In this document: positions 38,871 to 46,970 of the stretch, piece by piece
How the letters are laid out: each line of letters starts with the position of its first letter
How positions within the stretch are numbered: position 1 is the stretch's first letter
Origin: Clostridia bacterium
GTDB lineage: Bacteria > Bacillota > Clostridia > Christensenellales > CAG-917
Direction of reading: 5' to 3'
Assembly: GCA_017553325.1 (NCBI GenBank)
Contig: JAFZMH010000009.1
Coordinates: 124,001-188,000 of the forward strand
Length of the DNA: 64,000 nucleotides
The notes under the pieces: model-generated
What the model was told of the DNA's origin: nothing
What the model saw: only the letters and a program-made list of their open reading frames with translations
The model's database searches: none
Program-made: the position numbers and the translations under genes

Positions 38871-38928
38871 TTTTTGTTGGCGGGGGAAGAGAGTTCTTCG
38901 CAAAATTTGCCAAATTTGCAAAATACGC

Positions 38929-38957
38929 TTGTCAAACTCAAAAAAGTAGTGTATTAT
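38929..38957 (+). promoter_or_regulatory. tRNA-Val promoter
   Basis: TTGTCA (38929-38934), a 17-bp spacer, TATTAT (38952-38957), about 20 bp before the tRNA. Confidence 0.7.
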
Positions 38958-38977
38958 AACTCTTGCTTTCAAGGCGT

Positions 38978-39054
38978 GGAGGCGTAGCCCAGTTGGTTAG
39001 AGCGCCACGTTGACATCGTGGAGGTCATAAGTTCGAGCCTTATCGTCTCCACCA
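38978..39054 (+). tRNA. tRNA-Val(GAC)
   Basis: 77-nt cloverleaf with encoded CCA. Acceptor GGAGGCG pairs with CGTCTCC, anticodon stem CCACG/CGTGG with loop TTGACAT gives anticodon GAC (valine), and T-arm ATAAG/CTTAT with loop TTCGAGC. The D-stem GCCC/GAGC has one C-A mismatch. A terminator hairpin follows at 39065. Its 3' part is duplicated 252 bp downstream. Confidence 0.93.
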
Positions 39055-39111
39055 CGCCAAATAAAACGAACTCACGAATGTGGGTTCGTTTTTTTTGGCA
39101 GAGACGACGGC
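39032..39111 (+). repeat. 80-bp direct repeat, copy 1 (tRNA-Val 3' part plus terminator)
   Basis: Starts in the T-loop of tRNA-Val, covers the 3' half of the T-arm, the acceptor 3' strand, CCA, the terminator hairpin and 15 bp beyond it. Identical to 39284-39363. Confidence 0.95.
39065..39096 (+). terminator. Rho-independent terminator of tRNA-Val
   Basis: AACGAACTCAC/GTGGGTTCGTT stem (one G-U) with loop GAAT and a run of T. Repeated exactly at 39317-39348. Confidence 0.88.
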
Positions 39112-39283
39112 TCGTTTCCATTGTTATACAATGGAAGACTGCTATGCAGTCAACTTATGCCCACGGTCACAAGTGACCGCAATGAGAGAGCAAATTGCTT
39201 GCAAGAATTGTGAACGACATAGAGGACGAGCAATTTATTGCGAGACGCTTCGCTCACGAGTGCCAGCCCTCCGCTCGCTATTT
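39112..39283. other. 172-bp hairpin-rich insert between the two direct repeats
   Basis: No gene. A chain of short inverted repeats: CCATTG-TTATA-CAATGG, GACTGC-TAT-GCAGTC, CGGTCAC-AA-GTGACCG, AGCA-AAT-TGCT, GCAAT-TT-ATTGC. This suggests a structured RNA, or a repeat/mobile remnant bounded by the tRNA-derived repeats. Confidence 0.5.
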
Positions 39284-39363
39284 TTCGAGCCTTATCGTCT
39301 CCACCACGCCAAATAAAACGAACTCACGAATGTGGGTTCGTTTTTTTTGGCAGAGACGACGGC
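39284..39363 (+). repeat. 80-bp direct repeat, copy 2 (orphan tRNA 3' end plus terminator)
   Basis: Perfect copy of 39032-39111, offset 252 bp, without the 5' part of a tRNA. This layout is expected of an attachment-site duplication or a partial tandem duplication. Confidence 0.95.
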
Positions 39364-39747
39364 GGTTTTGTGGATAAGGCTCGCGCGCGCGTACAATATT
39401 ATATAGAGCGGGCGCAGAAAAGTTGCAAAAATGCCAAAACAAATAGAAAATTTTTGCGGAATTTGCGGCTATTTGTATTGTTTATATGTGTGTGAAGCGC
39501 GCGCGTGGGCGCGCAAGAGGGGTAAATGAGCAAAAAACAGGTGGTTTTTCTCGAAAAAACGGAAAATTGTTTGATAAAGAAATCTTTAGTTTTTTTATAA
39601 AAAAGTGTTTTGGGGGCAAAAAGGGTGATATTTTGCATAAATATAAGTTTTATGCAGTGAATATTGGGTTTTTATACATTTTGACGATAATACTCTATAG
39701 ATACGACCTTTTTTTAATATTTTTTTAATATTTGTGGGTCAATTTTG
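39364..39747. other. AT-rich intergenic region without a recognisable gene
   Basis: About 380 bp, strongly AT-rich, with runs of T and A. The short frames inside have no ribosome sites and low-complexity translations. Nothing else is supported. Confidence 0.6.
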
Positions 39748-39776
39748 TTGACAATTTAGCGGGTTAAAGTTAGAAT
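39748..39776 (+). promoter_or_regulatory. Promoter of the peptide transporter operon
   Basis: Perfect TTGACA (39748-39753), a 17-bp spacer, TAGAAT (39771-39776). The start at about 39784 gives a ~180-nt leader with a TCGCG...CGCGA stem (about 39800-39826) and TTCGACGTGTCGAA-like palindrome (about 39840-39853). Confidence 0.8.
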
Positions 39777-39965
39777 AGCATTATCAAATTTTGAAAGTAT
39801 CGCGCGGGATAGGGGGAGTCACGCGACTTTTCGTATATTTTCGACGTGTCGAAATCGTATGCGAAATCGTGGGTTTCCGCCCCCGGCGACTTGATAAATT
39901 GATATGGATCAAACAATAACAAAAAGAAACTTCATTTAGAAATAATAAATTTGGAGGTAAATAAA

Positions 39966-42404
39966 ATGAAGAAATTCAAATGGTTAGCATTGGTAATCGT
40001 TGTTGTTCTTTCATTGTCCATTGTTCTTGCGGCTTGCAACAAGAAGCCGGCAGAGACAGAAGAGAAATGTGGCGAATGGGAACAAGTTGCCGCTGCTACT
40101 TGCACGAAAGCAGGTTTGGAAAAGAGAGAGAGCGACAAGGGTAACACCGAAACTCGCGCAATTGCAGCTACCGGCCACACATTTGCAAATCACGTTTGCT
40201 CCGTCTGCGGAGAGAGCGAATTCGCAAATGAAAGTCTTGCAAAGTATGCGGAACTCGAATATGGCGTAGATTATCAATCCTTGTATGACACTCTCGGTGT
40301 AGAAGTCAGAATCAGCGACGTCATCGAAAAAGCAGACGGACGTGCTTACATCTACGTTGCAAACGATCATGTTGCTTCTTCTACGACAGAAGGCGCAGTG
40401 TTGACAGAACTTGGATTGGACTTCCTCTCCATGGCAATGGTTTTCAACACTCAAGTTCCTGCAGCTGGCGATTGGGCAAACAAGACTCAAGATGACATCT
40501 ATGCTGAATGGTGGAAACTCTACATTCAACGTTGGAACATCTTGCTTCCGGAAGTCCCGCTTTACAGCAACGAGTACTATGATATGTACAACAAGAAGTT
40601 GCACGGCGTGACAGAGCATCCAACCAACCCATATTGGGCGCCGAAGGATGCACTTATCGACTGGACTTCTGACGACGACAAGATCATCCTCGGTAGCACG
40701 ACAGAACTCGGCGGACGTTTCCGTTATCCGAGCTTTGGTGTTTCTTCTTCGAATGCATCTGACAACGCAGTTAACTCGCTTGCTAGCGGTCTCGGCACAA
40801 TCACGACAAACAAAGAGGGTGGCTATCAAGTTGACGATCAAGTTGTCAAGTCTCTTGAAAGAACTCTCAACGAAGACGGCACTTTGACTTTCACAATCGA
40901 AATCAAAGACGACCTCAAGTTCTCCGATGGTTCTGCAATCACTGCAAAGAACTACCTCGTTAGAGCACTTGTCTTCTCTTCTCCTGTTGCAACAGAAGCA
41001 GCAAGAAAAGATACAAAAGCAGGTCTCAGTTACGTTGGTTATGAAGATTTCGCAGCATACGATGGCACAAACCAAGGCGCAACAGTTGGTAATGCTACTG
41101 CAAACAAGGCATTCTCCGGTTATAGACTTCTTGGCACCTACAAGTTCTCTGTGACAATCAAAGCAGCCTATGCAGATTATTACTACAACCTTATTCTTGC
41201 TGGTTTCAGCCCAGAATACCTTCCGATGTGGCTCGGTGAAGGCGCAGACATCGCAGACGATGGCAACGGTGCTTACATCTCCGGCAACTTCTATGCGAAG
41301 AATGGCAACAGCTACGTCAAGGCACAACACATTTATGATTCCGCAATGAATACAGATACGACGTATCCATACAGCGGCGCATACGTTGTCACAGGTTATG
41401 ATGAATCAACAAAGACTGCAACTCTCAGAAAGAACACCTACTACAAGGGCAACTATGAGGGCACAAAACCGTCCATCACGACAGTCGTTTACAAGAAACT
41501 CGTCGCAGACACACAACTTGCTGACTTCACATCCGGTGGCGTTGACGTTATCTCCGGTATCACGGGTGGCAACGAAACCAACGAAGCAATCGCACTCGCA
41601 AAGGGCGCAGACGGTACTTTGGGCACAGATGATGACGTAGCAACCTTGACGCACTACTCTCGTGCTGGTTATGGTAAGATCGGTTTCCGTAGCGACCTCG
41701 GTCCTGTCCAATTCGCAGCAGTTCGTGAAGCAATCGCACTCTGCCTCGACAGATCTGACTTTGCATCACAATTTACAGGCGGTTACGGCGGCGTCGTTGA
41801 CGGTCCGTACTACACCGGTGCTTGGATGTATCAAGCAGTCAAGGATGACATCATCCTCAACACTTACACGAAGAGCGTTGACGCAGCAAAAGACCTCTTG
41901 GCGGCAAACGGCTGGATCTACAATGCAGATGGTTCTGCATACAATGGCACCGGCGTCCGTTACAAGAAGATTGCTGAAGAAGATATGTTCGAATGGGACA
42001 AAGAGTTTGCTTCTGTTGATGGTTCTTTGACGACAGTCTACGATGAAGAAAACGGTTGCTACTATATGCCACTCGTTCTCAACTGGTATGGTACAGTCAA
42101 CAATGATTTCACGGATCTCCTTGTGACTGAATTCCAAAACGGTTCTGCATACGCACAAGCAGGTTTTGCAATCTTCAACACAAAGGGTGACTTCATGCCG
42201 ATGCTTGATGAATTGTATCAAGGTTTGTACGGTGTTGGCCTTTATGTGAAGCCAATCTACAACTGCTTCAACTTCGCATCATCTTTCTCAAGCGCTGCAT
42301 ATGATTATTCTTGGGCTTTGTCTATCGACCCGTCAATTTATGACGAAGGCGACAACGCATACTACCTCAAGGACTATGCAGACTTCTATATGCTCAATGA
42401 ATAA
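39966..42404 (+). CDS. oppA: Peptide ABC transporter substrate-binding lipoprotein with Cys-rich module
   Basis: 812-aa family 5 solute-binding lipoprotein (lipobox 'VLAAC'). Before the binding domain is a module at ~35-85 ('CGEWEQVAAATCTKAGLE', 'AATGHTFANHVCSVCGES') of the 'ATCTxxG...AxGHxF...CxxCG' type found on clostridial surface proteins. SBP_bac_5 features follow: 'ITAKNYLVRALVFSSPV', 'YPYSGAYVVTGYDESTKT', 'IALCLDRSDFASQFTGG'. It probably binds oligopeptides. Shine-Dalgarno TTGGAGG selects the ATG at 39966. Its codon use (many GCA, ACA, CCA) differs from its neighbours and suggests very high expression. Confidence 0.92.
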   Translation: MKKFKWLALVIVVVLSLSIVLAACNKKPAETEEKCGEWEQVAAATCTKAGLEKRESDKGNTETRAIAATGHTFANHVCSVCGESEFANESLAKYAELEYGVDYQSLYDTLGVEVRISDVIEKADGRAYIYVANDHVASSTTEGAVLTELGLDFLSMAMVFNTQVPAAGDWANKTQDDIYAEWWKLYIQRWNILLPEVPLYSNEYYDMYNKKLHGVTEHPTNPYWAPKDALIDWTSDDDKIILGSTTELGGRFRYPSFGVSSSNASDNAVNSLASGLGTITTNKEGGYQVDDQVVKSLERTLNEDGTLTFTIEIKDDLKFSDGSAITAKNYLVRALVFSSPVATEAARKDTKAGLSYVGYEDFAAYDGTNQGATVGNATANKAFSGYRLLGTYKFSVTIKAAYADYYYNLILAGFSPEYLPMWLGEGADIADDGNGAYISGNFYAKNGNSYVKAQHIYDSAMNTDTTYPYSGAYVVTGYDESTKTATLRKNTYYKGNYEGTKPSITTVVYKKLVADTQLADFTSGGVDVISGITGGNETNEAIALAKGADGTLGTDDDVATLTHYSRAGYGKIGFRSDLGPVQFAAVREAIALCLDRSDFASQFTGGYGGVVDGPYYTGAWMYQAVKDDIILNTYTKSVDAAKDLLAANGWIYNADGSAYNGTGVRYKKIAEEDMFEWDKEFASVDGSLTTVYDEENGCYYMPLVLNWYGTVNNDFTDLLVTEFQNGSAYAQAGFAIFNTKGDFMPMLDELYQGLYGVGLYVKPIYNCFNFASSFSSAAYDYSWALSIDPSIYDEGDNAYYLKDYADFYMLNE

Positions 42405-42436
42405 TTGAGAAATAGAAAAATTTGTTAAACCAAATG

Positions 42437-42459
42437 GGGCGGAGCCTTTGGCTTCGCCC
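42437..42459 (+). other. Intercistronic hairpin between binding protein and permease genes
   Basis: GGGCGGAGCC/GGCTTCGCCC, loop TTT, with no T tract after it. It probably stabilises the upstream mRNA, raising binding-protein output relative to the permeases, as in other ABC importer operons. Confidence 0.65.
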
Positions 42460-42544
42460 TATTGGGTAAAAGGGCAAAGCAAACCCATCTATATCGGAAA
42501 CGGTATAAATGGTTTTGTTTTACTAAACAAAAAGGAGAACAACT

Positions 42545-43597
42545 ATGCTCAAATATATACTCAAAAGATTAGTATATATGGTTTTGGTGTGGGTCATATT
42601 GTCATTTTTGATGTTTATGATTTATTGGTCTGTTCCTACGGGTAATAGGGAGTTCCAAGAAGCCAAAATGGAGGTCGAAAGCAATGATGCGTATAGACGT
42701 TTGCCTGCTCAGGAAAAGCGTGCGCTCATTGAAGAATTGACCCTTGAAAAGCAGTACGCAAATGGTACTGAGACGAACAATTTGTTTGTTCGCTATTTAC
42801 GCTGGCTTGGTTTTTACCCGTATCACGATGGCCAGCCGAGAGGTATGTTGCAAGGCAATTTCGGCTATTCGCAAATATACAAAAAAGACGTCATGGAAGT
42901 CGTCAAAGCGCCGATGGGGAATACGGTGTTCATAAACATTTTTGCGACTTTATTGGCGCTTGGCATCACGATTCCTCTCGGTATCGCAACTGCGGTGCAT
43001 AGAGGAAGTCGTGGAGACAAGACGATGCAGGTGCTCACGATAATCGGCTACAGTTTGCCGACGTTTATCATTGCAATCCTGTTTATTTGGATATTCTGCT
43101 GGAATGCAAAATGGTTCCCTGCGTCGGGCTTTGGTACTCCGGGCAACGACTTCACCGGACTTAAAGCGTTTGGAGACAAGATGTATTATCTTGCGCTTCC
43201 GCTTATCGTCATGACTTTCTGTTCGCTCGGCGGTATGACGAGATACGTCCGCGCCAGTATGATTGAAGCGCTCGGTATGGACTGCATCCGTACCGCGCGT
43301 GCAAAAGGTCTCAAAGAACGTACGGTCATATATAGCCACGCTTGGAGAAACGCGCTTATCCCGGTCATCACGCTTGTCGTCGGCTGGTTCCTTGGTATAT
43401 TCTCAGGTTCGGTCATGATAGAGCAGATTTTCGGGCTCAACGGCATGGGTAACTTGCTTATTACGGCGCTCAATGCGTTTGACTTTGAAGTAGTGCTGTT
43501 CCTACAAATGTTCTACGTCACGTTGTCGCTGCTTGGCAACTTGATTATCGACCTTGCATACGGTCTCGCGGATCCGCGCGTCCGCGTCAATAAATAA
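42545..43597 (+). CDS. oppB: Peptide ABC transporter permease, OppB type
   Basis: 350-aa inner permease subunit. TM1 at ~8-28 ('YMVLVWVILSFLMFMIYW'), a large external loop, then five TM helices. The ATPase-contact (EAA-like) loop is 'RASMIEALGMDCIRTARAKG' (~238-257). Shine-Dalgarno AGGAG. oppC starts 11 bp after its stop. It is of ordinary length, so the unusual additions of this transporter are in its partner OppC and in OppF. Confidence 0.93.
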   Translation: MLKYILKRLVYMVLVWVILSFLMFMIYWSVPTGNREFQEAKMEVESNDAYRRLPAQEKRALIEELTLEKQYANGTETNNLFVRYLRWLGFYPYHDGQPRGMLQGNFGYSQIYKKDVMEVVKAPMGNTVFINIFATLLALGITIPLGIATAVHRGSRGDKTMQVLTIIGYSLPTFIIAILFIWIFCWNAKWFPASGFGTPGNDFTGLKAFGDKMYYLALPLIVMTFCSLGGMTRYVRASMIEALGMDCIRTARAKGLKERTVIYSHAWRNALIPVITLVVGWFLGIFSGSVMIEQIFGLNGMGNLLITALNAFDFEVVLFLQMFYVTLSLLGNLIIDLAYGLADPRVRVNK

Positions 43598-43608
43598 GGA
43601 GGTGACTT

Positions 43609-45942
43609 ATGGCTAAGAAGAAAGACGAAAACTTGAATCTTGAAGAGCAAAAACTCGAGCAAGAAGTCTCCGACGTACAACCCGTTCAAGAAGAACAGCC
43701 GCAAGCGGTTCTCGATGAGCAAGCAAACGTGACGGAAGAAATATCCCCCGAAACGGTTGCCGAGTCGAGCGACGTGCAAGCGCCTGTTTTAAACGATGCA
43801 AACAAACAAGCTGATGGTAAAACAAAGGCAAAACAGTTTTTCAAAAAGTTAGGGCATGTTTGTAAGATAGTCGGCGGATGGATAGTTCGTATGATTTGGG
43901 GCGCAAGCAAGATCGCCGCAAACGACTTTATCAAAGCGGAAAAGAAATTTGAAGAAGCGCAAAAAGCCGCGGAAGAGGAGAAGGCTCTCGAAGAGCAACA
44001 GGCACTTGCAGATGCCGAAACTCCTCAAGAAGATGGCAAAAAGAATAAGAAGCGCAAAAAGGCGAAACTTACTGACGTCGAAGAAATCGTCAGCCCGGGC
44101 AAACAATACGTCAAGGCTTTCTTTGAGAAAAAACTTGCCGTTACCGCGCTCGTTATCGTTATCGCAATGTTCCTCTTTGTGTTTATAGGCCCGCTTTGCA
44201 TGCCGACTTACACAGATTTGTATAAAGCGTCGTCGCAAGCATATTTGCCACCTACTGTCAGCATGTTGTCTCTCCCGAAAGAACTTGACGGACACATCAA
44301 AAGCATTAGTTCCAGTTCATTCTTTACGGTTGGGTTGTCTGATACCGGCAATATTTACATTTGGGGCGTCACCAAGATCGGTACGACCAAGATCGATATA
44401 GAAAAGAGTATTCCTCAAGCCGTAAAGGACGCAAAGATTGAATACGTTGCGGCGGGCACGGACCATATTGTTGCAATCGGAGACGATGGCACGGTCTATG
44501 CATGGGGACATAAAGAACTCGGTCAATATATCGAAAACGAAACTGATATTGCAAACCAAGAGACAAATCACAATATCATAATGATGCCTGAAGATTTGCG
44601 TATGGGTGGCAAGATTGACGTCGCAAACGTCAAAAAACTTGTTTGTGGCAACCAGATCACCGCGATTTTGATGAAAGACGGTACAGTGCGTGTTTGGGGT
44701 AATACAAACACCTACCGCAATGCTTCCAAGTTTGCAAACAAGGGAGACAAGTTCTACGATATTGACGTCACGCGCACTTCTATGTACGGCGTCACATATG
44801 ACCAAAAACTGCTCGTCAACTATGAAGCAAACGCTATCAAACTCAAATACAAGATGAACGACGTCGCGTCTGCGGATCAAGACCTCGTTCTCACAAACAG
44901 CACTATTTTGTCGCTTGCTTGCGCAAATTCCAACCTCGCGATTTTGGTTCAAGAGGCATCGGGCAAGAATAGAGTTTTGTTCTCCGGCGACTTTGGCGAA
45001 GGGTTGACTGATATTCCGGCACTTGGTCTAACAAGATACTTTACGCAAATTTCTGCAGGTGCGGAACACTATCTCGGCGTTTCCAACGACGGCTACGTCT
45101 ACGCATGGGGCGATAACATTCACGGACAACTGAAAATAAGCGAAAAAGGTGACGGCAAAGTCTCTACAGTCTATGCGGAAGCGTATCAATCTTATGCAGT
45201 CAGCTCTGACAACAAACTTGTCGAAAAGAGCGGTCTCAAGGGCTATATCTTCGGCACGGACGCAAACGGCGCAAGCGTGTTCAAACGTCTTGTCAACGGC
45301 GGACGTATGACTCTCACAATCGGCGCGGTTGCAGTTATCATTTCGTCCATCATCGGTATCATCATCGGCGTTATCTCCGGCTACTTCGGCGGAAAGGTCG
45401 ATATGTTCCTTATGCGTGTGACTGAAGTCGTCGGCGCAATTCCGTTCCTGCCGTTTGCAATGATTTTGTCCGCGATTATGAGCAAGTTGCCAATCGGAGA
45501 GGATATGCGAATATTCATAATCATGGTCATCCTCGGCGTGCTCTCTTGGACAGGCCTCGCGCGACTCGTTCGCGGTCAGGTGCTTGCCACAAGAGAGTGT
45601 GAGTATATCACCGCGGCAAAGGCTATGGGCGTCAGCGAACTGAGGATTGCGTTTAAGCACATTTTGCCAAACGTCATTTCGGTCATCATAGTCACCTTGA
45701 CGCTCGACTTCGCAGGTTGTATGCTTACCGAGTCAGGCCTCTCGTATTTGGGCTTCGGCGTCACGTTCCCGAGACCGACGTGGGGCAATATGCTCAATGC
45801 TACCAGAAACTTGACAATCATCGGCAACTATTGGTGGCTGTGGTTGTTCCCGTCGATATTCCTTGCAATCACCACGATTTGCATCAATATCATCGGCGAT
45901 GCTCTGCGCGACGTCATGGACCCGCGTACGAATAAACGTTAG
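43609..45942 (+). CDS. oppC: OppC-type permease with inserted RCC1-like beta-propeller
   Basis: 777 aa, against about 300 for OppC. Order: a cytoplasmic tail (~1-170) rich in Glu, Gln and Lys with a coiled-coil stretch ('KKFEEAQKAAEEEKALEEQ'); TM1 (~175-195); an insert at ~215-555; then the normal OppC core from 'YIFGTDANGASVFKRLVNGG' through TM2-TM6, with the ATPase-contact loop 'EYITAAKAMGVSELRIAFKH'. The insert has RCC1 blade motifs 'GNIYIWGVTK', 'GTVYAWGHKELGQ', 'GTVRVWGNTN' and 'GYVYAWGDNIHGQL', plus three weaker blades, seven in all. By topology the propeller lies outside the cell, beside the binding protein. It probably senses, gates or docks something. Confidence 0.93.
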   Translation: MAKKKDENLNLEEQKLEQEVSDVQPVQEEQPQAVLDEQANVTEEISPETVAESSDVQAPVLNDANKQADGKTKAKQFFKKLGHVCKIVGGWIVRMIWGASKIAANDFIKAEKKFEEAQKAAEEEKALEEQQALADAETPQEDGKKNKKRKKAKLTDVEEIVSPGKQYVKAFFEKKLAVTALVIVIAMFLFVFIGPLCMPTYTDLYKASSQAYLPPTVSMLSLPKELDGHIKSISSSSFFTVGLSDTGNIYIWGVTKIGTTKIDIEKSIPQAVKDAKIEYVAAGTDHIVAIGDDGTVYAWGHKELGQYIENETDIANQETNHNIIMMPEDLRMGGKIDVANVKKLVCGNQITAILMKDGTVRVWGNTNTYRNASKFANKGDKFYDIDVTRTSMYGVTYDQKLLVNYEANAIKLKYKMNDVASADQDLVLTNSTILSLACANSNLAILVQEASGKNRVLFSGDFGEGLTDIPALGLTRYFTQISAGAEHYLGVSNDGYVYAWGDNIHGQLKISEKGDGKVSTVYAEAYQSYAVSSDNKLVEKSGLKGYIFGTDANGASVFKRLVNGGRMTLTIGAVAVIISSIIGIIIGVISGYFGGKVDMFLMRVTEVVGAIPFLPFAMILSAIMSKLPIGEDMRIFIIMVILGVLSWTGLARLVRGQVLATRECEYITAAKAMGVSELRIAFKHILPNVISVIIVTLTLDFAGCMLTESGLSYLGFGVTFPRPTWGNMLNATRNLTIIGNYWWLWLFPSIFLAITTICINIIGDALRDVMDPRTNKR

Positions 45943-45953
45943 GAGGTTGTAGT

Positions 45954-46970
45954 ATGGCATTACTTGAAGTTAAAGATCTGCATACTTTCTTCTATACGAA
46001 AAAAGGTATCGTCAAAGCCGTCAACGGCGTCACGTATTCCGTTGAACCCGGCAGAACAATAGGTATAGTCGGCGAGTCGGGCTCAGGCAAGAGCGTCTCC
46101 GCAATGAGCATTCTGCGCCTTCTCGATGAAAACGGCTATATCAAATCGGGCGAAATTCTGTTCGAGGGTAGAGACTTGACCAAGATTTCCACGGACGAGA
46201 TGTATCAAATCCGCGGCAACGCTATCTCGGTCATCTTCCAAGAACCGATGACGAGTTTGAACCCTGTATTCAACGTCAAGAAGCAACTTTCCGAGCCTTT
46301 CATCATCCACCAAGGCATGACAAGAAAGGAAGCAGCGAAGAAGGCTCTCGAGATGCTTGAAGCGGTTCAAATTCCGAACCCGGAAGCGGTTATGAGGCAA
46401 TATCCGCACCAACTCTCCGGCGGTATGCGTCAACGCGTTATGATCGCAATGGCGCTCGCTTGCCGTCCGAAGATCTTGATTGCGGACGAGCCGACAACCG
46501 CACTTGACGTCACGATTCAGGCGCAAATTCTTTCGCTTATGAACGATTTGCAACGCGAAAACGGCACGTCAATCATCTTCATCACCCACGACCTCGGCGT
46601 TATCAACGAGATGGCGGACGACGTTGTCGTCATGTACTGCGGACAGGTCGTCGAGCAGGCGCCGGCAAACGTCATCTTCACGAATTGCGTATATTCGCAT
46701 CCGTACACCGAAGGACTTATGCACTCAATTCCGCGTATGGAATCAGTCGGTGAAAAACTCGACCCGATTCCCGGAGTAGTGCCGCATCCGCTCGCATTGC
46801 CGAAGGGATGCAAGTTTGCACCGCGCTGCAAGTACTGCACGCAAAGATGCCTCGAAGAAGAGCCCACTCTCGAAGAGGTCGTACCGGGACAAAAGGTAAG
46901 ATGTTTCTATGCTAAAAAGGAGGACAGGCAAAGTGGAGAACACAAAAAACAAGTTGTTATCGATTTCTAA
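45954..46970 (+). CDS. oppD: Peptide ABC transporter ATPase, OppD type
   Basis: 338 aa, normal length. Walker A 'GESGSGKSVSAMSILRLL' (~38-55), Q-loop 'IFQEPMTSLNPVF', signature 'LSGGMRQRVMIAM', Walker B 'LIADEPTTALD', switch His in 'ITHDLGV'. The C-terminal oligopeptide-transporter domain has 'GCKFAPRCKYCTQRC', a Cys motif that binds an iron-sulfur cluster in related transporters. The end overlaps oppF. Confidence 0.95.
   Translation: MALLEVKDLHTFFYTKKGIVKAVNGVTYSVEPGRTIGIVGESGSGKSVSAMSILRLLDENGYIKSGEILFEGRDLTKISTDEMYQIRGNAISVIFQEPMTSLNPVFNVKKQLSEPFIIHQGMTRKEAAKKALEMLEAVQIPNPEAVMRQYPHQLSGGMRQRVMIAMALACRPKILIADEPTTALDVTIQAQILSLMNDLQRENGTSIIFITHDLGVINEMADDVVVMYCGQVVEQAPANVIFTNCVYSHPYTEGLMHSIPRMESVGEKLDPIPGVVPHPLALPKGCKFAPRCKYCTQRCLEEEPTLEEVVPGQKVRCFYAKKEDRQSGEHKKQVVIDF

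Noticed and set aside
39112..39283. CRISPR-like array
   Set aside because: The palindromes differ from each other and are not a regularly spaced repeat; no cas genes.
39032..39363. Second tRNA gene at 39284
   Set aside because: Only the 3' part of tRNA-Val is repeated; no D-arm, anticodon arm or 5' acceptor strand.
39486..39728. 80-codon frame in the AT-rich gap after tRNA-Val
   Set aside because: Low-complexity Phe/Lys/Ile translation and no ribosome site or family match.
39840..39865. Further Spo0A box in the transporter leader
   Set aside because: A single TGTCGAA without a second in-phase box; a 7-mer of this kind occurs by chance, as also near 61540.
40011..41330. 439-codon minus-strand frame inside the peptide-binding protein gene
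   Set aside because: Cys/Val-rich shadow caused by the biased codon use of the real gene; no ribosome site.
42437..42459. Terminator between the binding-protein and permease genes
   Set aside because: The hairpin is not followed by a T tract and the operon continues with closely spaced genes.
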